This document shows, one piece after another, positions 1-10,529 of a DNA stretch of 64,000 nt. The position numbers and the translations under genes are program-made. Location: the NCBI GenBank assembly GCA_007922225.1, contig ML679969.1, positions 19,920,932 through 19,984,931 of the forward strand. The letters run 5' to 3'. Source of the DNA: Emydura subglobosa (Eukaryota > Chordata > Testudines > Chelidae). The notes under the pieces were generated by a model. The model made no database searches and was not told where the DNA came from. It saw nothing but the letters and a program-made list of their open reading frames with translations. Position 1 is the first letter of the stretch. Each line of letters begins with the position of its first letter.

Positions 1-534
1 AATGCCTTACAGAAATCTAATTGTATTACAGTAACTCTACTACTTTTATCAACCAAACTTGCAATCTCATCAGAAAAGATATCAAGCTAGTTTGACACGA
101 TCTATTTTCCATAAACACATCTTGCCACTGGTCCCAGTATTTATCTCACAACACCTCTTCCTCAGTTCCTTCCTGACTGCAATTTTGAGCCAACACACCT
201 TGGTCCAGGCAGAAAAGACTAGGAGTTTTGTACTGTTGAGCGTTCTACTTTGTGCTGTTTTCATTTAGTTTTTCTGAATTTCTTCTGTAGAAAATTTTAA
301 ATTCCTCCTAAACAAACCAAAATGTCTTGTCTGAAATTAAATCTGCAGGCAAATCCTGGACAGCAGATGCTGACTGCTATGATCTGATAGCCTTATCAGC
401 AGAGTTGCTCAGCATGTGGGTACCTGCAATAAACATCATGTGACAAAGTGGAGATATTTTTGGGGTTTTCTCTGCATGCTGTGTGTGTCAGTTTCCTCCA
501 TATGTTTCTCATGTATTTCGGTGATCGGACCCAG
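1..534. other. unassigned non-coding DNA
   Basis: I see no gene, RNA or recognisable repeat here. The two short overlapping ORFs on opposite strands (59-268 and 82-264) have no domain-like composition and are probably chance. Confidence 0.5.
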
Positions 535-1132
535 ATGTGTGATCATTGCAGCGGCCACTAGAGGGTGGATGGGCCTTCCCCAGCCACACATATGCAGACA
601 ATGGGCAGACCCCTTTGCCCTCCTGGGTCAACCAGTTGCAACAGGTTGTGGCAGGTGAACACCAGGAGGAGTGGCCACCTTATCCAGGAAGGAGACAAAA
701 GACTGGGAAGGGGCAAGGGAACGGGTCTGGGGGGTGGCTAGGTGGAAGGGCAGTCCCTCCCGTAAGGGGTCTTGGGAGGAAAGCCTGACAATGGGTTCTA
801 AGGCTCTCTAGTTGGTCGCTGCTGTAACCTCTAATTAAGCTGCTAACAACGTTGTTCTATGCTGTGATCCTGAGAACTAATAAACTCTTCTGATTTCCAT
901 GCTGTCTGTGAACCACTTCTGACTGCAAGGTGGGGTGCATGGCCCCTTTGGGGGTGTGTAGGAGCTGCCCAGAGTCCTGTCCATGGAAACTCACAGGGGG
1001 AGCTCAGGTAGAGCAGGTGTGCTGAACCCTCCAGGGCCAGAGTCAGGAGGTGGCTGCATTGGTGTGCGGATACCCAGAGGGCAGAGTCCAAGCACTAGAG
1101 TCCTGACTGGCTGTGTCCCGAGTGGTTCCACA
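535..1132 (+). repeat. possible LTR-like sequence
   Basis: The stretch opens with TGTGATCATTG and could close at GGTTCCACA. It contains an AATAAA-type polyadenylation signal in AGAACTAATAAACTCTTC near 875-890, followed by a pyrimidine-rich run, a layout like the R/U5 part of a retroviral LTR. No target duplication or matching partner copy was found, so both the borders and the call are tentative. It could equally be part of a longer LTR plus internal sequence. Confidence 0.28.
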
Positions 1133-1261
1133 GCACTGTTACTGGGGACTCCATCACATACCAGCCTCAGCTTATCCCTTTCTGAAGAGTCTACCAAGGC
1201 TCAGGAATCCACTCTGCTGATGACATGCCATGGTCAAGGAATGCTTTGGGACTAATACAGA

Positions 1262-1715
1262 GGGCACCATTGATTAGATACCATTGGTAGATACCCTGCA
1301 AGGTAGGGATAGGATCCAGAGTGACCTAAACAAACTGAAGGATTGGGCCAAAAGAAATCTAATGAGGTTCAACAAAGATAAGTGCAGAGTCTTCCACTTA
1401 GGAAGGAAGAATCCCATGCACAGCTATAGGCTGGGGACCGACGAACTGGGCAGCAGCTCTGCAGAAAGGGACCTGGGGGTAATGGTGGATAAAAAGCTGG
1501 ATATGAGTCAGCAGTGTGCCCTGGTTGTCAAGAAGGCTAATGGCATATTGGGCTGCATTAGGAGGGGCATTNNNNNNNNNNAGGTTTTTAAGCTGAGGCT
1601 TGACAAAGCCCTGGTTGGGATGATATAGCTGAGGTTAGTCCTGCTTTGAGCAGGGGGTTGGACTAGATGACCTCCTGAGGTCCCTTCCAACTCTAATATT
1701 CTATGATTCTATGAT
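1262..1715 (+). mobile_element. CR1 LINE fragment, 3' end, with assembly gap
   Basis: The + strand reads as the C-terminal part of a CR1 ORF2 reverse transcriptase (1284-1571: [17 protein letters not shown], then [14 protein letters not shown]), then a run of N, then the CR1 3' untranslated end with GGTTGGACTAGATGACCTC and a tail of ATTCTATGATTCTATGA. The same peptide recurs antisense at 20.2, 36.0 and 63.5 kb. The copy is 5' truncated, as usual for CR1. The sequence between the reverse transcriptase piece and the 3' end is missing at the N run. Confidence 0.93.
1572..1581. other. assembly gap of 10 N inside a CR1 copy
   Basis: Ten N bases interrupt the CR1 element. In the copy at 57.4-58.0 kb the same two flanking motifs lie about 450 bases apart, so the 10-base size is probably arbitrary or hides a collapsed repeat. 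Confidence 0.95.
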
Positions 1716-3152
1716 TAACTTCTCGTTCAAAGTTTGGCAACAAAAATAACTTCTACCAATTTTTTCACTTTCTTTAGCCTTGTTGATATTCATGTTATAC
1801 CACCAGCATCCTGGGAAGTAAGGTCATTGGTGCTGTCTTACTCAAATCCCATCAGAAGCAACACTATTTTTCTATAGAAATATGACTGGCATTTCTCTTC
1901 CACTGATTTTGGTCAGTCAGAAAGGGTATATGGTGTTGTTTTAACCAAAATAGCATCTTTCTTAGTGTCTATGGCTCACTTGCTGTAAAAGAAAGATCTT
2001 CAAAGACTGAGATTCTAAACAATTATTCTGATTTCAGAGGTGTGAGAAACAATCTGTGTAGTGCAGCCACATGAGCACGTTGCTGTGATGGCTTGGGCTG
2101 GCTCGCCTACTGATGTCAGATAAGATGCTGTTCTACACCTGGCTAGCTCCAGCAGTGGAATACCTTCCTGTGGACCTAATATTTTTACCAAAGGTTTATG
2201 AGTTGTGATTAAGGTACATCACTTCTCAATAAGAATTCATGACACTTGCTCTCCAGATAATACCTAATGCTTGTCTCCATTTGAGAGCAGATCCTTCCAG
2301 AGTTTGTTACGGTTTGTGGGTTACTCCTTCCCATCCTCACATATGTGAAATTATAGCTCCCACCCACTAGTGGAGAAGCATCTCATTGCTCCAGTAATAC
2401 AAGGGAAGCTTTGGATCAATGTGCTTCAAACCTTTAACTACTTTTACTTTGACTTTTGTTTCTTCAAAAGTCTTACTGTACTTTCCTGCCAAGCCCATTT
2501 TACGTTTGTCGGTATCAACAAACATAATGAGCTTATGCTTTTAGGCTTGTTTGAATTCTTCCACAGTAGTTTATAAGAGCTCCAAAATGGACGCAGGCTT
2601 GAAACACTTTTTGAGTACAGCCACATTCCTAATGGTTTTTTTTTTTTTTTTAAGGGATATATTCCCATTACATCTCTGCTATGCCCTAAAGGGCTTGACC
2701 CTGCAAAGTGCTGGCTGCCCACCTCTCCCATGGGAGTCAATAGAATTGAGTACTTAGCAGCACTGAGCTCTAAATAAGCAACTTGGCTCTCTGAAAAAAG
2801 CACATTTTTCTTATCTTGAAACTCATATTTATGTTAAATTGTCAGAGCTCCTTGAGGGTGCATAAGTGTTCTTCCATATTTTTGTCTGTCATTAATAGGT
2901 CATCTAAATAGCACAGGATGACATTTTAATCATGAAGAAGGTGATCCATTATTCTTTGCATGCAGCAGGATCAGTGGCTTTTCTATATAAGAGTCTTTAA
3001 CAACTGAGTAGCCCTTTCTGGGTGTTCACCGTCCCTGTATTGTTATGTTGTTGATATGCCTGGGGAAGATTAAAGTTTGTAAATGTCAGCCCTCCTGCCA
3101 GTTTAGGAAATACAATCTGTGTTTCTTAAACTGGAAGTTGATCCACGTCCAA
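1716..3152. other. unassigned non-coding DNA with poly(T) run
   Basis: No gene was recognised. The only local feature is a homopolymer run of about 17 T at 2636-2652. The ORFs here (2370-2576, 2444-2803, 2551-2757) overlap on both strands, and the minus-strand one reads straight through the poly(T), giving a lysine run, which argues against coding. Confidence 0.5.
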
Positions 3153-4145
3153 CCAGGTGTGACATTATCCAGGGTACAATCTGGGCTGTTGAACAGTGGC
3201 ATCCCCTTAATTTTCTAGCCTGGGGTGCCTTTTACATTGCTTTACTGTCAGAAAAGCCACTCCTGGCCTGCTCAGACAGCCTTCAGCATGCACATTCACT
3301 CCCAGCTAAAGACAGGAGCATGCTGCCCAGTCAGTCATGAATTACATGCAGGGTGACACCCACAAATTCCTGGTCCTAGCCTTGTCTCCCCAGAAATGTG
3401 TGTCTTATACTGCTCACTACCTTTCTGAATAGTACAAGCTCATGGGAAGTCCATCATTTCATCAAAGGAAAATGATAGTGCACCAGCCTTCTTATCCCAA
3501 ATGGGGGTTCCCAGACATGCTAATCCAAACACATTGGTTAAGAGAAAACAATAAGAGAAGTTTATTAACTACAGACTGATAGGTTTTAAGTGATTACAAG
3601 TGATGATGCATAGAAGTCAGGACTGGTTACAAAAAGAAATTAAAAGAGTAAAACTCAAGCTCATACCTAACTTAACAAGGCATGTGAACTTAAAAGCAAA
3701 AAGGTTTTGTCTCACCATTTGTTTACAGCAGTCTGTACTAGCTGAAAAGCCTTACAGGTAGGATCACTCCTCCCCCCGTTCAATTACACTTTCTTTGGGC
3801 CTGTCTACACTGGTGACTTAGGTCAACTTAAGCACCATTAATTCAAATTAATTACACCTGCATCTACACTGACACTACTGTTAATTCGAATTAAGGGGCC
3901 TGTAAAATCAAATTAATTAATAAGACCACCTCTGCAAGTGGCATAGCGCCTAATTTGAATTTGTTAATTCGAATTAGTGTCAGTGTAGATGCAAGTGGTC
4001 TTAATTCAAATTAATTGGCCTCCGGAAGCTATCTCATAATGCCCCATTTCAAAGTCCCCTTCTCTCAAGCAGCCCTGGGAAAATTTGAATCTTCATTTCC
4101 TGTGTTTGCTGCCAGCATGGAGAGAGCTTTCCCACTGTTCTCAGC

Positions 4146-4253
4146 ATGGCTACTGCAAAGCCCAAACGTGCTCCAGCATGGAGTCAAGCTGAGGTTTTAG
4201 GAGTTATTCCTGACCCCCGAGCAGTCCACCAGCACACAGGACAGCACAGATGA
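4146..4253 (+). pseudogene. Harbinger Myb/SANT-like gene, first exon remnant
   Basis: From the ATG at 4146 the frame starts MATAKPKRAPAWSQAEVL. I recognise the KRAPAW...EVL pattern as the start of the Myb/SANT-like DNA-binding protein of turtle PIF/Harbinger elements. In such proteins this start leads into the helix-turn-helix that helps the transposase reach the element ends. Here the frame loses similarity after about 20 residues and stops at 4251-4253, so most of the SANT domain is deleted or diverged. Function as a protein is not expected. Confidence 0.6.
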
Positions 4254-4985
4254 GCCCGTGGAAAGCACAGCTGGTGACTTTTCTTTCTTATGAGCATTTC
4301 TGTCCTTGCACATTGTTTGGAGGGGGGCGTCGAGGGGGATCTCATGCGTTTCGTTGACTGCCATGGGTGCTTATCCAGGGCTCAATGTTTATTTTGTGTG
4401 TTAAAAAACATGTTTATCATCTGTTGATATCACATTGAAAATTTAACGTATGTAATCTGTTATCTCTCCCTCGCTTGAAAAAAGTTTTCAGGGAAGGGCT
4501 GCCTTGTCCCTCACTGCATGGTAGGATTCTTCTCCGCAAGCAAGGCAGCCAGCATCCCCCCACTCACCACGTGGTGAATGGGTTTAAAATTCAAGCTGTG
4601 ATTATCATCCCCCGACAACAAGCCCTTTGCAGTTCGTCTCTTTAAGGGTTTGAAAGATTTCACCACCACCCCTCCTCGCGTGGTGAATGGGTTTTAAATG
4701 CCCAGCAAGACCGTTGCAGTTTGTCCCTTTAAGGGTTTGAAAGATTTCGCCACCCCCAACCTCCCAGCATGATGAATGGGTTTTAAATGCCAGCAGTAAG
4801 AGGAATTTTTTTGCTACATTGTATCAATGGCCAATCATGGAAATTGACACTTTCTTAAGGGTTTATTCACAGTGTTACATGTGGATACATTATATCAGGC
4901 TTTCCATCAGTGGAATGGAAACATTTGTATCACTGTATTAATATGCTAACTGTGGCTCCCTTGTTATTTATCTTTCATTCTACAG

Positions 4986-5219
4986 GCACCTCGGCAGTGG
5001 ACCGACCATTAAGAAGTGCTGCTGACAAACTGTCTCACATTAGAAAAAGGGGAGGGGGGGGGAAGCAGAGATGACATGTTTGCAGAACTCCTAAACGCCT
5101 CAGCAGCCGCACAGACAGAGCAAAGAGAGAGGTGGCTGACCTTGTCCCATAACATGGGACAAATGCAGGACAATGATTGCAGCACCACGCTGGAGATGCT
5201 GCAACTCATGCGGGACTAG
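4986..5219 (+). pseudogene. Harbinger Myb/SANT-like gene, C-terminal exon remnant
   Basis: The exon follows a plausible splice acceptor (TTCTACAG ending at 4985). One frame (5016-5219) contains RDDMFAELLNASAAAQTEQR, which resembles the DDMFSELM-type helical tail of the Myb-like partner protein of PIF/Harbinger elements. The tail is glutamine- and arginine-rich and probably coiled. Serine/proline-rich sequence continues in another frame to about 5440, and a polyadenylation signal AATAAA lies at 5486-5491. Frames do not join cleanly, so at least one frameshift is present. The region 4254-4985 would be intron in an intact gene. Confidence 0.55.
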
Positions 5220-5485
5220 TCAGACATTCTACAGCGTCTCATGGACAGAGTCCCCCTGCAGCCCCTCAATAATGCTCCTCGACAGATGGCTATGCCGCCT
5301 TCCCCCTCCCCAGCCCCCAGTACGACTCGGAGGAGATTGTCCAGGAGGCATTACATGCTTACCTCCACCCCGGAGGCGAGCAAAAAGCTGCGGCAGCCAC
5401 ACTGAGTGCTGGCCAGCGAGCTACCACCCTACCCCTAGAGAAAGTGAAAGAACCTCCCTCTTCCCCCATTGCTTGAATGTAAAGA

Positions 5486-5522
5486 AATAAAGGTTTGCAT
5501 TATTCCACAACGTTTCTTTATT
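5486..5522. promoter_or_regulatory. facing polyadenylation signals between convergent transposon genes
   Basis: A + strand AATAAA at 5486-5491 and a - strand AATAAA (TTTATT on +, 5517-5522) face each other 25 bases apart. They fit the 3' ends of the + strand Myb-like gene and the - strand transposase of the Harbinger element. Confidence 0.5.
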
Positions 5523-5563
5523 AAAACATGTCTAGATCAGGATGGAATTCTCGGGCACAGATA

Positions 5564-5977
5564 TCAAATGGGCTTGGGTGGTGGGATGATTATTAAGACA
5601 AACAACATACAGTGTGGGGGTTGGTGGATGGAAAAATCAAAGGCAATCAATATACAGGGCGTGTTGGGATGATCATTAAAGGAAAACATACAAAAGTTTT
5701 GAAGCCACTGATCATCAGCCCACAGCTGCATAATGATGTGGTCCCACCAGTCTGTGCTTGTTTCCCTGCACCAGAACCTGCACTCCACGCACTGCAGATG
5801 AAACGTTACAGCCTGCAGCAATTGCTCATTGTTCTGCTGGATCTCTTGTATCACGGCATCCATGGAGGCATAGATCACTCTTCTTCCCATTCTTTCTCTA
5901 GTTCTAAAGTAATCCAGGATAAGCCGTGATGTATGTGTCATGGTCAAAATCAGAGCGCACAGGTCAGCTGGCTCCAT
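5564..5977 (-). pseudogene. PIF/Harbinger transposase, N-terminal remnant
   Basis: The minus-strand frame from the ATG at 5977 starts MEPADLCALIL and contains RMGRRVIYASMDAVIQEIQQ and ETSTDWWDHIIMQLW, the conserved N-terminal block of HARBI1/ALP1-like transposases encoded by turtle Harbinger elements. Similarity ends just after WLQNF (about 5690); the rest of the frame to 5564 is unrelated. The DDE nuclease domain, which would make up most of a protein of several hundred residues, is absent. This is therefore an internally deleted, inactive copy. I chose the 5977 start, not the longer frame to 6088, because the upstream part is poly(G)-derived. Confidence 0.75.
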
Positions 5978-6821
5978 GTTTCTGCAGCAATGGCGAGCGG
6001 GGGAGTAAAAAAATGGTGCAAAAATTATTTTCCTGTTTGTTGGGGGGGGGGGGCGGGCGGGGAGAGGGTGGAGGAAGTAGTGCTGCATCCTGGGACGATG
6101 ACACTCGTCACAACAGCCTCCTTGGTTAGTTGCACTGTGGGATAGTTACCCACATTGCACTGCTTTCTAATTCAAATTAAGGCTGGCCAGTGGGGATGCA
6201 AAAAACCAGCAAAAACACTGTAGTGTGGACAGTCTGCTGCACTTTCTATAAATCAGTTTCTGAAAGTCGAATTAAGCTAAGTCAAATTAGTGCTGCAGTG
6301 TAGACATAGCCTAAGTCTTTCGAGCGTTGTAGTTGCCCTGAGCAGAGAAGGAGGGAGAGAGAGGTGAGTTGGAGGCCATCATTTCTTATTCTTATACCAC
6401 TCTCCCGACCTTTGAATATTAGTCCCAGCTGGGGTGCGAGTGACCAGCAGTCCCTTGCAGATGTGAGATTTTGCATGTCCCTGTGATGAAATATAAATGT
6501 CTTATTCACACCTTCCCCCCGCTGGAGAATGGCCACTTAGGCAAGTGATTGCCCTTTAACACCTGCCAGGGGCCAATGTGTCTTTATCTCTGAAAAACTG
6601 GTTTGTGGGTGTTACCCAGAGGTACAGCACATTTCAGAAATGATCATACAGTAGAATTGCATAGCTTCACATATATTGTGTTGCTATACATATTTCAACA
6701 GGATAAAGATGTTCAGTAGATTATGGCTTTTGAAATGATACCTCACAAGGCATACTTTGTACGAAATGTATCATAGTCTTGCAAAAGTGGTGACCATAAT
6801 AGTATAGACTGTCACACCAGG

Positions 6822-7425
6822 GTTCATGGTGATTATACAGTCCCAACTCTTACACATCCATTGGTTTCTGAAACACTGGCAATTTATGGAGCAGCCCATT
6901 CACCCAGCTGGACAGATGAAATAACTCTTTGTTTCTGCAGTTCCTCCAGTGGGCTCTCTGGAGGTTCTTCCTAAATGTACAGATCAGGGCATTTGACATT
7001 TTCACTCCCTGCTAAAATCCCAGAACTGCAGCAAGCACCGACATATTTTTATTTAAATGTCACCAACAGATCAAGCACATGATGCCTACTGTCTCAATCC
7101 AGGCCTATCTATTAAGCCAATTTCTGTCCATTAGTGAAGGACAATTTCCTTCTATAATAAGAACAACCAAAAGTTTTGTGCTATACAGCAACCTGCAGTC
7201 ATCTCCAAACCTTTAACTGCCCCTGCTCTTAATGTAGCATTAGCAAATCCATCTCTTCTGAAATAACTGGCCCACTTCCCTTCTGGTAGGGCTGCTGACT
7301 ATCAAGCCTGTAAATGGTCCTGATCAGCACTGTGAACTGTTAACCATCATCACACCTTGACAGGTTCCGCCATAGTCCCACAGCCAGGACTGTGCATCAG
7401 AGTCGCAGGCAAAAATGGCTTCCTT
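6822..7425. other. unassigned non-coding DNA
   Basis: No gene or known repeat was recognised between the LTR and the minus-strand ORF at 7.4-8.0 kb. Confidence 0.45.
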
Positions 7426-7977
7426 TCATGAATTCCTATCTCCATGGCAGGCTATGACAAGCCAGAGACATGTGGCCTTTCTACCAAAGCTCCTACACAT
7501 CAGCTTATTGGTGAGACTATTCTGTGGATGAGACAGATGTTCCCATGCCAGGGCTAGGTGGGGAACTTCAGCATGCTGCTCTTTCTTGGAAGTAGTGGCT
7601 GCCGCCGCCATGTGTGCTGGTAGCAGGGGGTTCTCTCTGGTTGCTGGATGTTTCTCTCGGTGGCAGTCCAGTAGCCCCTGCTCCATCCAGGTTGGCCCTT
7701 GTTTGGAATGATGCTCTGTAGCCCCTCCCCCTCTTCTGAGTGTCTGATCCAAAATACATAACTCTTCTGGGGATGTTTCATCAAACACCAGTTTGGGGGC
7801 AGTGTTTTTCAGTCTAGCCAAGAACTTGGGCATTTTCACCTTTTCTTGAGTTTTTGAAGTGAAACTCACCTTTCTGGAAACCTGCATCTTTTCCATTGGG
7901 GAGAAACTGACCATTTCCCCATTTATGACCTTTCTTTTCTTATTCTTTTCTAGAAACCACTTTCCTTTCCTTGCTGC
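7426..7977 (-). pseudogene. open minus-strand frame, weak resemblance to a PP1-docking region
   Basis: The frame stays open for about 184 codons from the upstream stop at 7978-7980 to 7426; the first ATG is at 7914. The first third is lysine-rich and charged and includes SRKVSF, which fits the RVxF docking motif for protein phosphatase 1, then VFDETSPEEL and TLRRGG. That order loosely recalls the chromosome-periphery proteins Ki-67 and Repo-Man, where an RVSF motif is followed by a PELFDE...TPL-RG stretch. The last two thirds look random, and a +1 frame (7554-7784) is also open. No splice sites were established. It may be a decayed exon, a retrocopy or chance; I would not call a function. Confidence 0.15.
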
Positions 7978-8050
7978 TCAAAGAATCCCATCCATGGATC
8001 CATTCTGCTCTCCAGCTACTTGCAAGCTGAACCTCCAGAAACTCAAGTAG

Positions 8051-10440
8051 CCAGTCATGCCCCCAGTGAAACTGAAACAACTTCAGTTGGGTAAAGGAAC
8101 AAGAAGACACGGCAGCAGTGACTGAGTGGGTAAGCCAATGAGTGGGTCCATGTAATATGCTGCATCTGAACCCTTAGCTTCAGCCTCAATTCCCGCAGAA
8201 CCCAACTGCTGCTCCACAAGGTCTGACCTCTGCATCACAGATTTGAGAGGTGCAGTAACCAGTTAAAGAGAGCAGCATTTGTTGCAATTAGTGGCACAAA
8301 CAATACACCCTTTGCGGGAGAGAGCTTCCCCATGTTAAAGCACCCAGTGTACCTCAGGTGTCCAAATAAATACACAAATACTCCCAGTCATAATAAAAAA
8401 GATTCTTGCTGTTACCTAAACTAAAGCTGACCTCTATAGGAATCCCAGATTCTCTGGTCGGTTAACCCTCCCCATTTTTCTCAGCATCAATGTCACTCCT
8501 GACATATGCCAGGAACTCCAGCACGACCTTTGCCACAGATGTGGGTTTTTCTATCCACATCACCCACATTGCTAAATCCTGTGTTTAGCATCTGTTGAAC
8601 AGATCATGTGGCCATTCGTTGTTCATTCTTGGGGTTTTCCCAATTCCTGTTCTCCATGCCCCAGCAGTCACAGTACTAGTCCTGTCAGTGTTCCTGTGCC
8701 TGCCGTTCAGCCACTGCTGTGCATACAAAGTGCCTGCACTCTGCCATGCCCGCTAGTATTACATCTCCTCTTATCTCTCCCCATGGCTTTCCTATCCCTG
8801 TTCGTCAGTGCTAACCCCATCAGTGCCAGTTCCCCTGGTCACTCCCTACATTCCTGCCTTCATTCAGATTCTGTCCCTGTCCCATTCCAGCTCATCGGAG
8901 CAATCTCCCCTTCCCCTACAGGTGCTGAGGACTCTCAGCCCTTTTGGACTCTAGGTGAGAAGGGCCCGCTCTGCATCTCACATGAGTTGCCCATCAGTTT
9001 GCAAGATTAGGATATTACTCACTTTAAATCTTATCTCAAAATTCTTATTCCCCCATATAATAATAATAGACCAACATACCTTCCCACTGACTTGCAGGGA
9101 CAGCTGGTGCCTACCTGCCATTTGTGTCTTTAAACTCCTCCATTCTGGAAAATGTTCCTTTTTTTTCCTTTTTCTATTTCCCACAGGGCTGAGGGCAAGG
9201 TGTAACTTGTCTGTAGGAAAAATACTTTTCTCCAGTCAAAAGGTCTTGAAACATGGTGTTAGTATCATTGACCATAGAGCAGGCAGTCTGTGCTGCAGAC
9301 TTTTTTTCAAGGCTATTGATAATGGCTGCTGCCTATTTCAAATGGGCCAGTCTGGCGCCATAAGGTCCAACAAATGATCCCCCATGAAAATTTCAGAGCT
9401 CGGTGACTGGTTCTTCGCAGGTTGCTAGCAGCATTGCTATATGCACCACAGGTTAGTGGCCTTGGCCAAGGGCCACTAATAAACACGAATCAGCAACCAG
9501 GCATGCATTTTTTGGTCTGTGCCTGGCCACCAAATTTTCATCTACTTAATGCCTTAGTCTCCTTCATTAATGTCTGTATGAGACGCTCCAGCATTGCCAA
9601 CTTTGATGTTTTTTCCTTAAAGCCGCAGCTCCTGGTTCTTAAAGCCCCAGCTCCTGGAGTCATGTTAATACATGAGCATATCAGATTTCACTTGTAAAAA
9701 GTAAATCTCTAGCCCTTATGGTTGTTCAGAAAAGCTTGAAAAAGTGACTCCTAAAGCCTCAATTAACAAGAATCCCCATTTATTATTTGTACTACTCTCA
9801 TGATTTTTAAGACAGCCTTTTTTGGGGTGGGGGAGGGCTGACCGATGACTTCTGAACATGAGAAGTTGGTGATGCTTTTCCTCTAATACTGATTTACCTG
9901 ATGATCACTTTACATGGGAATCCCCCATTCTTCCCTTCCTGTAACCCTGTCACTAAGACAAAGACATTTTGGCTGCTGGTCTCCCCAGGAGTGTATTCTA
10001 GGGAAATACAATCTTAAAATATTTTGTGGGATTCCTGTAGGCAGCCTGTACAAAAGGCATGTTACCCTAAACAGCACAGTTTAGGGGAGGGGGTTTGCTC
10101 TGCCATACCTCGGATGAGAAGGAGGGCTCCAGCCAACTGCTTCTTCCTCACACAGCACAGAAGAGCATCACTGTTAAGTTCTTAGTGTATCTTCCTGCCC
10201 GGGTTCACAAACATCCCGGCCGTTTTGATTGATTTTTCCGATGGTCTCACTCAAGGCCACTTGAGAGTCTGGTCCCTGGCTGCAGACACTGGCCTAGACT
10301 GGAACATTTGGCATTTTTCTGGATGGAGTCTGTGTCTCAAGATAGCCCCTTGGAACTGCAAGCTGTTGTTCAAGGTGACACTAATAGACAGCCTCAACTT
10401 ATATTCTCCTTGCCCTCAGAGAGCTGTTTTTTTATTTACT
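8051..10440. other. unassigned non-coding DNA
   Basis: No repeat or gene is recognised. One + strand frame (8606-9010) is open for 134 codons but is a serine/proline/leucine-rich product of pyrimidine-rich DNA, and a second + frame is also largely open, so I do not annotate it as a gene. Confidence 0.45.
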
Positions 10441-10445
10441 TGTGC

Positions 10446-10528
10446 CAGGGGCTGGTCCTGCTTTGATCAGGGGGTTGGACTTGATACCTCCTGAGGTTCC
10501 TTCCAACTCTAATCTTCTATGATTCTAG
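10446..10528 (+). mobile_element. CR1 LINE 3' tail, very short copy
   Basis: About 80 bases match only the CR1 3' end: GGTCCTGCTTTGATCAGGGG, then the GGTTGGACTTGATACCTCC block and TTCTATGATTCTA. This is an extreme 5' truncation. Confidence 0.9.
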
Positions 10529-10529
10529 A

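Larger units (their letters stand above)
3797..6311. mobile_element. PIF/Harbinger DNA transposon, degraded
   Basis: The left end reads GGGCCTGTCTACACTG and the right end, reverse complemented, reads GGCTATGTCTACACTG, so these are terminal inverted repeats with a few differences. Subterminal TTAATTCGAATTAA-type palindromes occur near both ends. Inside are two convergent gene remnants: a Myb/SANT-like gene on + and a PIF/Harbinger-type transposase N-terminus on -. The two-gene layout is characteristic of PIF/Harbinger. The target duplication is unclear: the flanks are TTT on the left and TAA on the right, and a TCTTT pair (3792-3796, 6316-6320) is an alternative. Catalytic transposase sequence is missing, so the copy is not autonomous. 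Confidence 0.8.
3158..6816 (-). mobile_element. solo LTR (TGTGACA/TGTCACA family), split by a Harbinger element
   Basis: The element begins TGTGACATTATCC and ends GACTGTCACA, giving inverted TGTGACA/TGTCACA ends. The 5-bp sequence CCAGG directly precedes (3153-3157) and directly follows (6817-6821) it, a clean target-site duplication. The sense strand is probably minus: read that way, an AATAAA signal lies at 3561-3566. Removing the inserted transposon leaves about 1.1 kb, a normal LTR length. No internal retroviral sequence is attached, so this is a solo LTR left by LTR-LTR recombination. Related LTRs lie at 21.3-22.0, 33.8-34.9 and 58.1-61.5 kb. Confidence 0.8.

Noticed and set aside
5612..5929. 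105-codon + ORF
   Set aside because: Shadow of the minus-strand Harbinger transposase remnant.
8606..9010. 134-codon + ORF
   Set aside because: Low-complexity Ser/Pro/Leu content, a second frame is also largely open, and nothing is recognisable as a domain.
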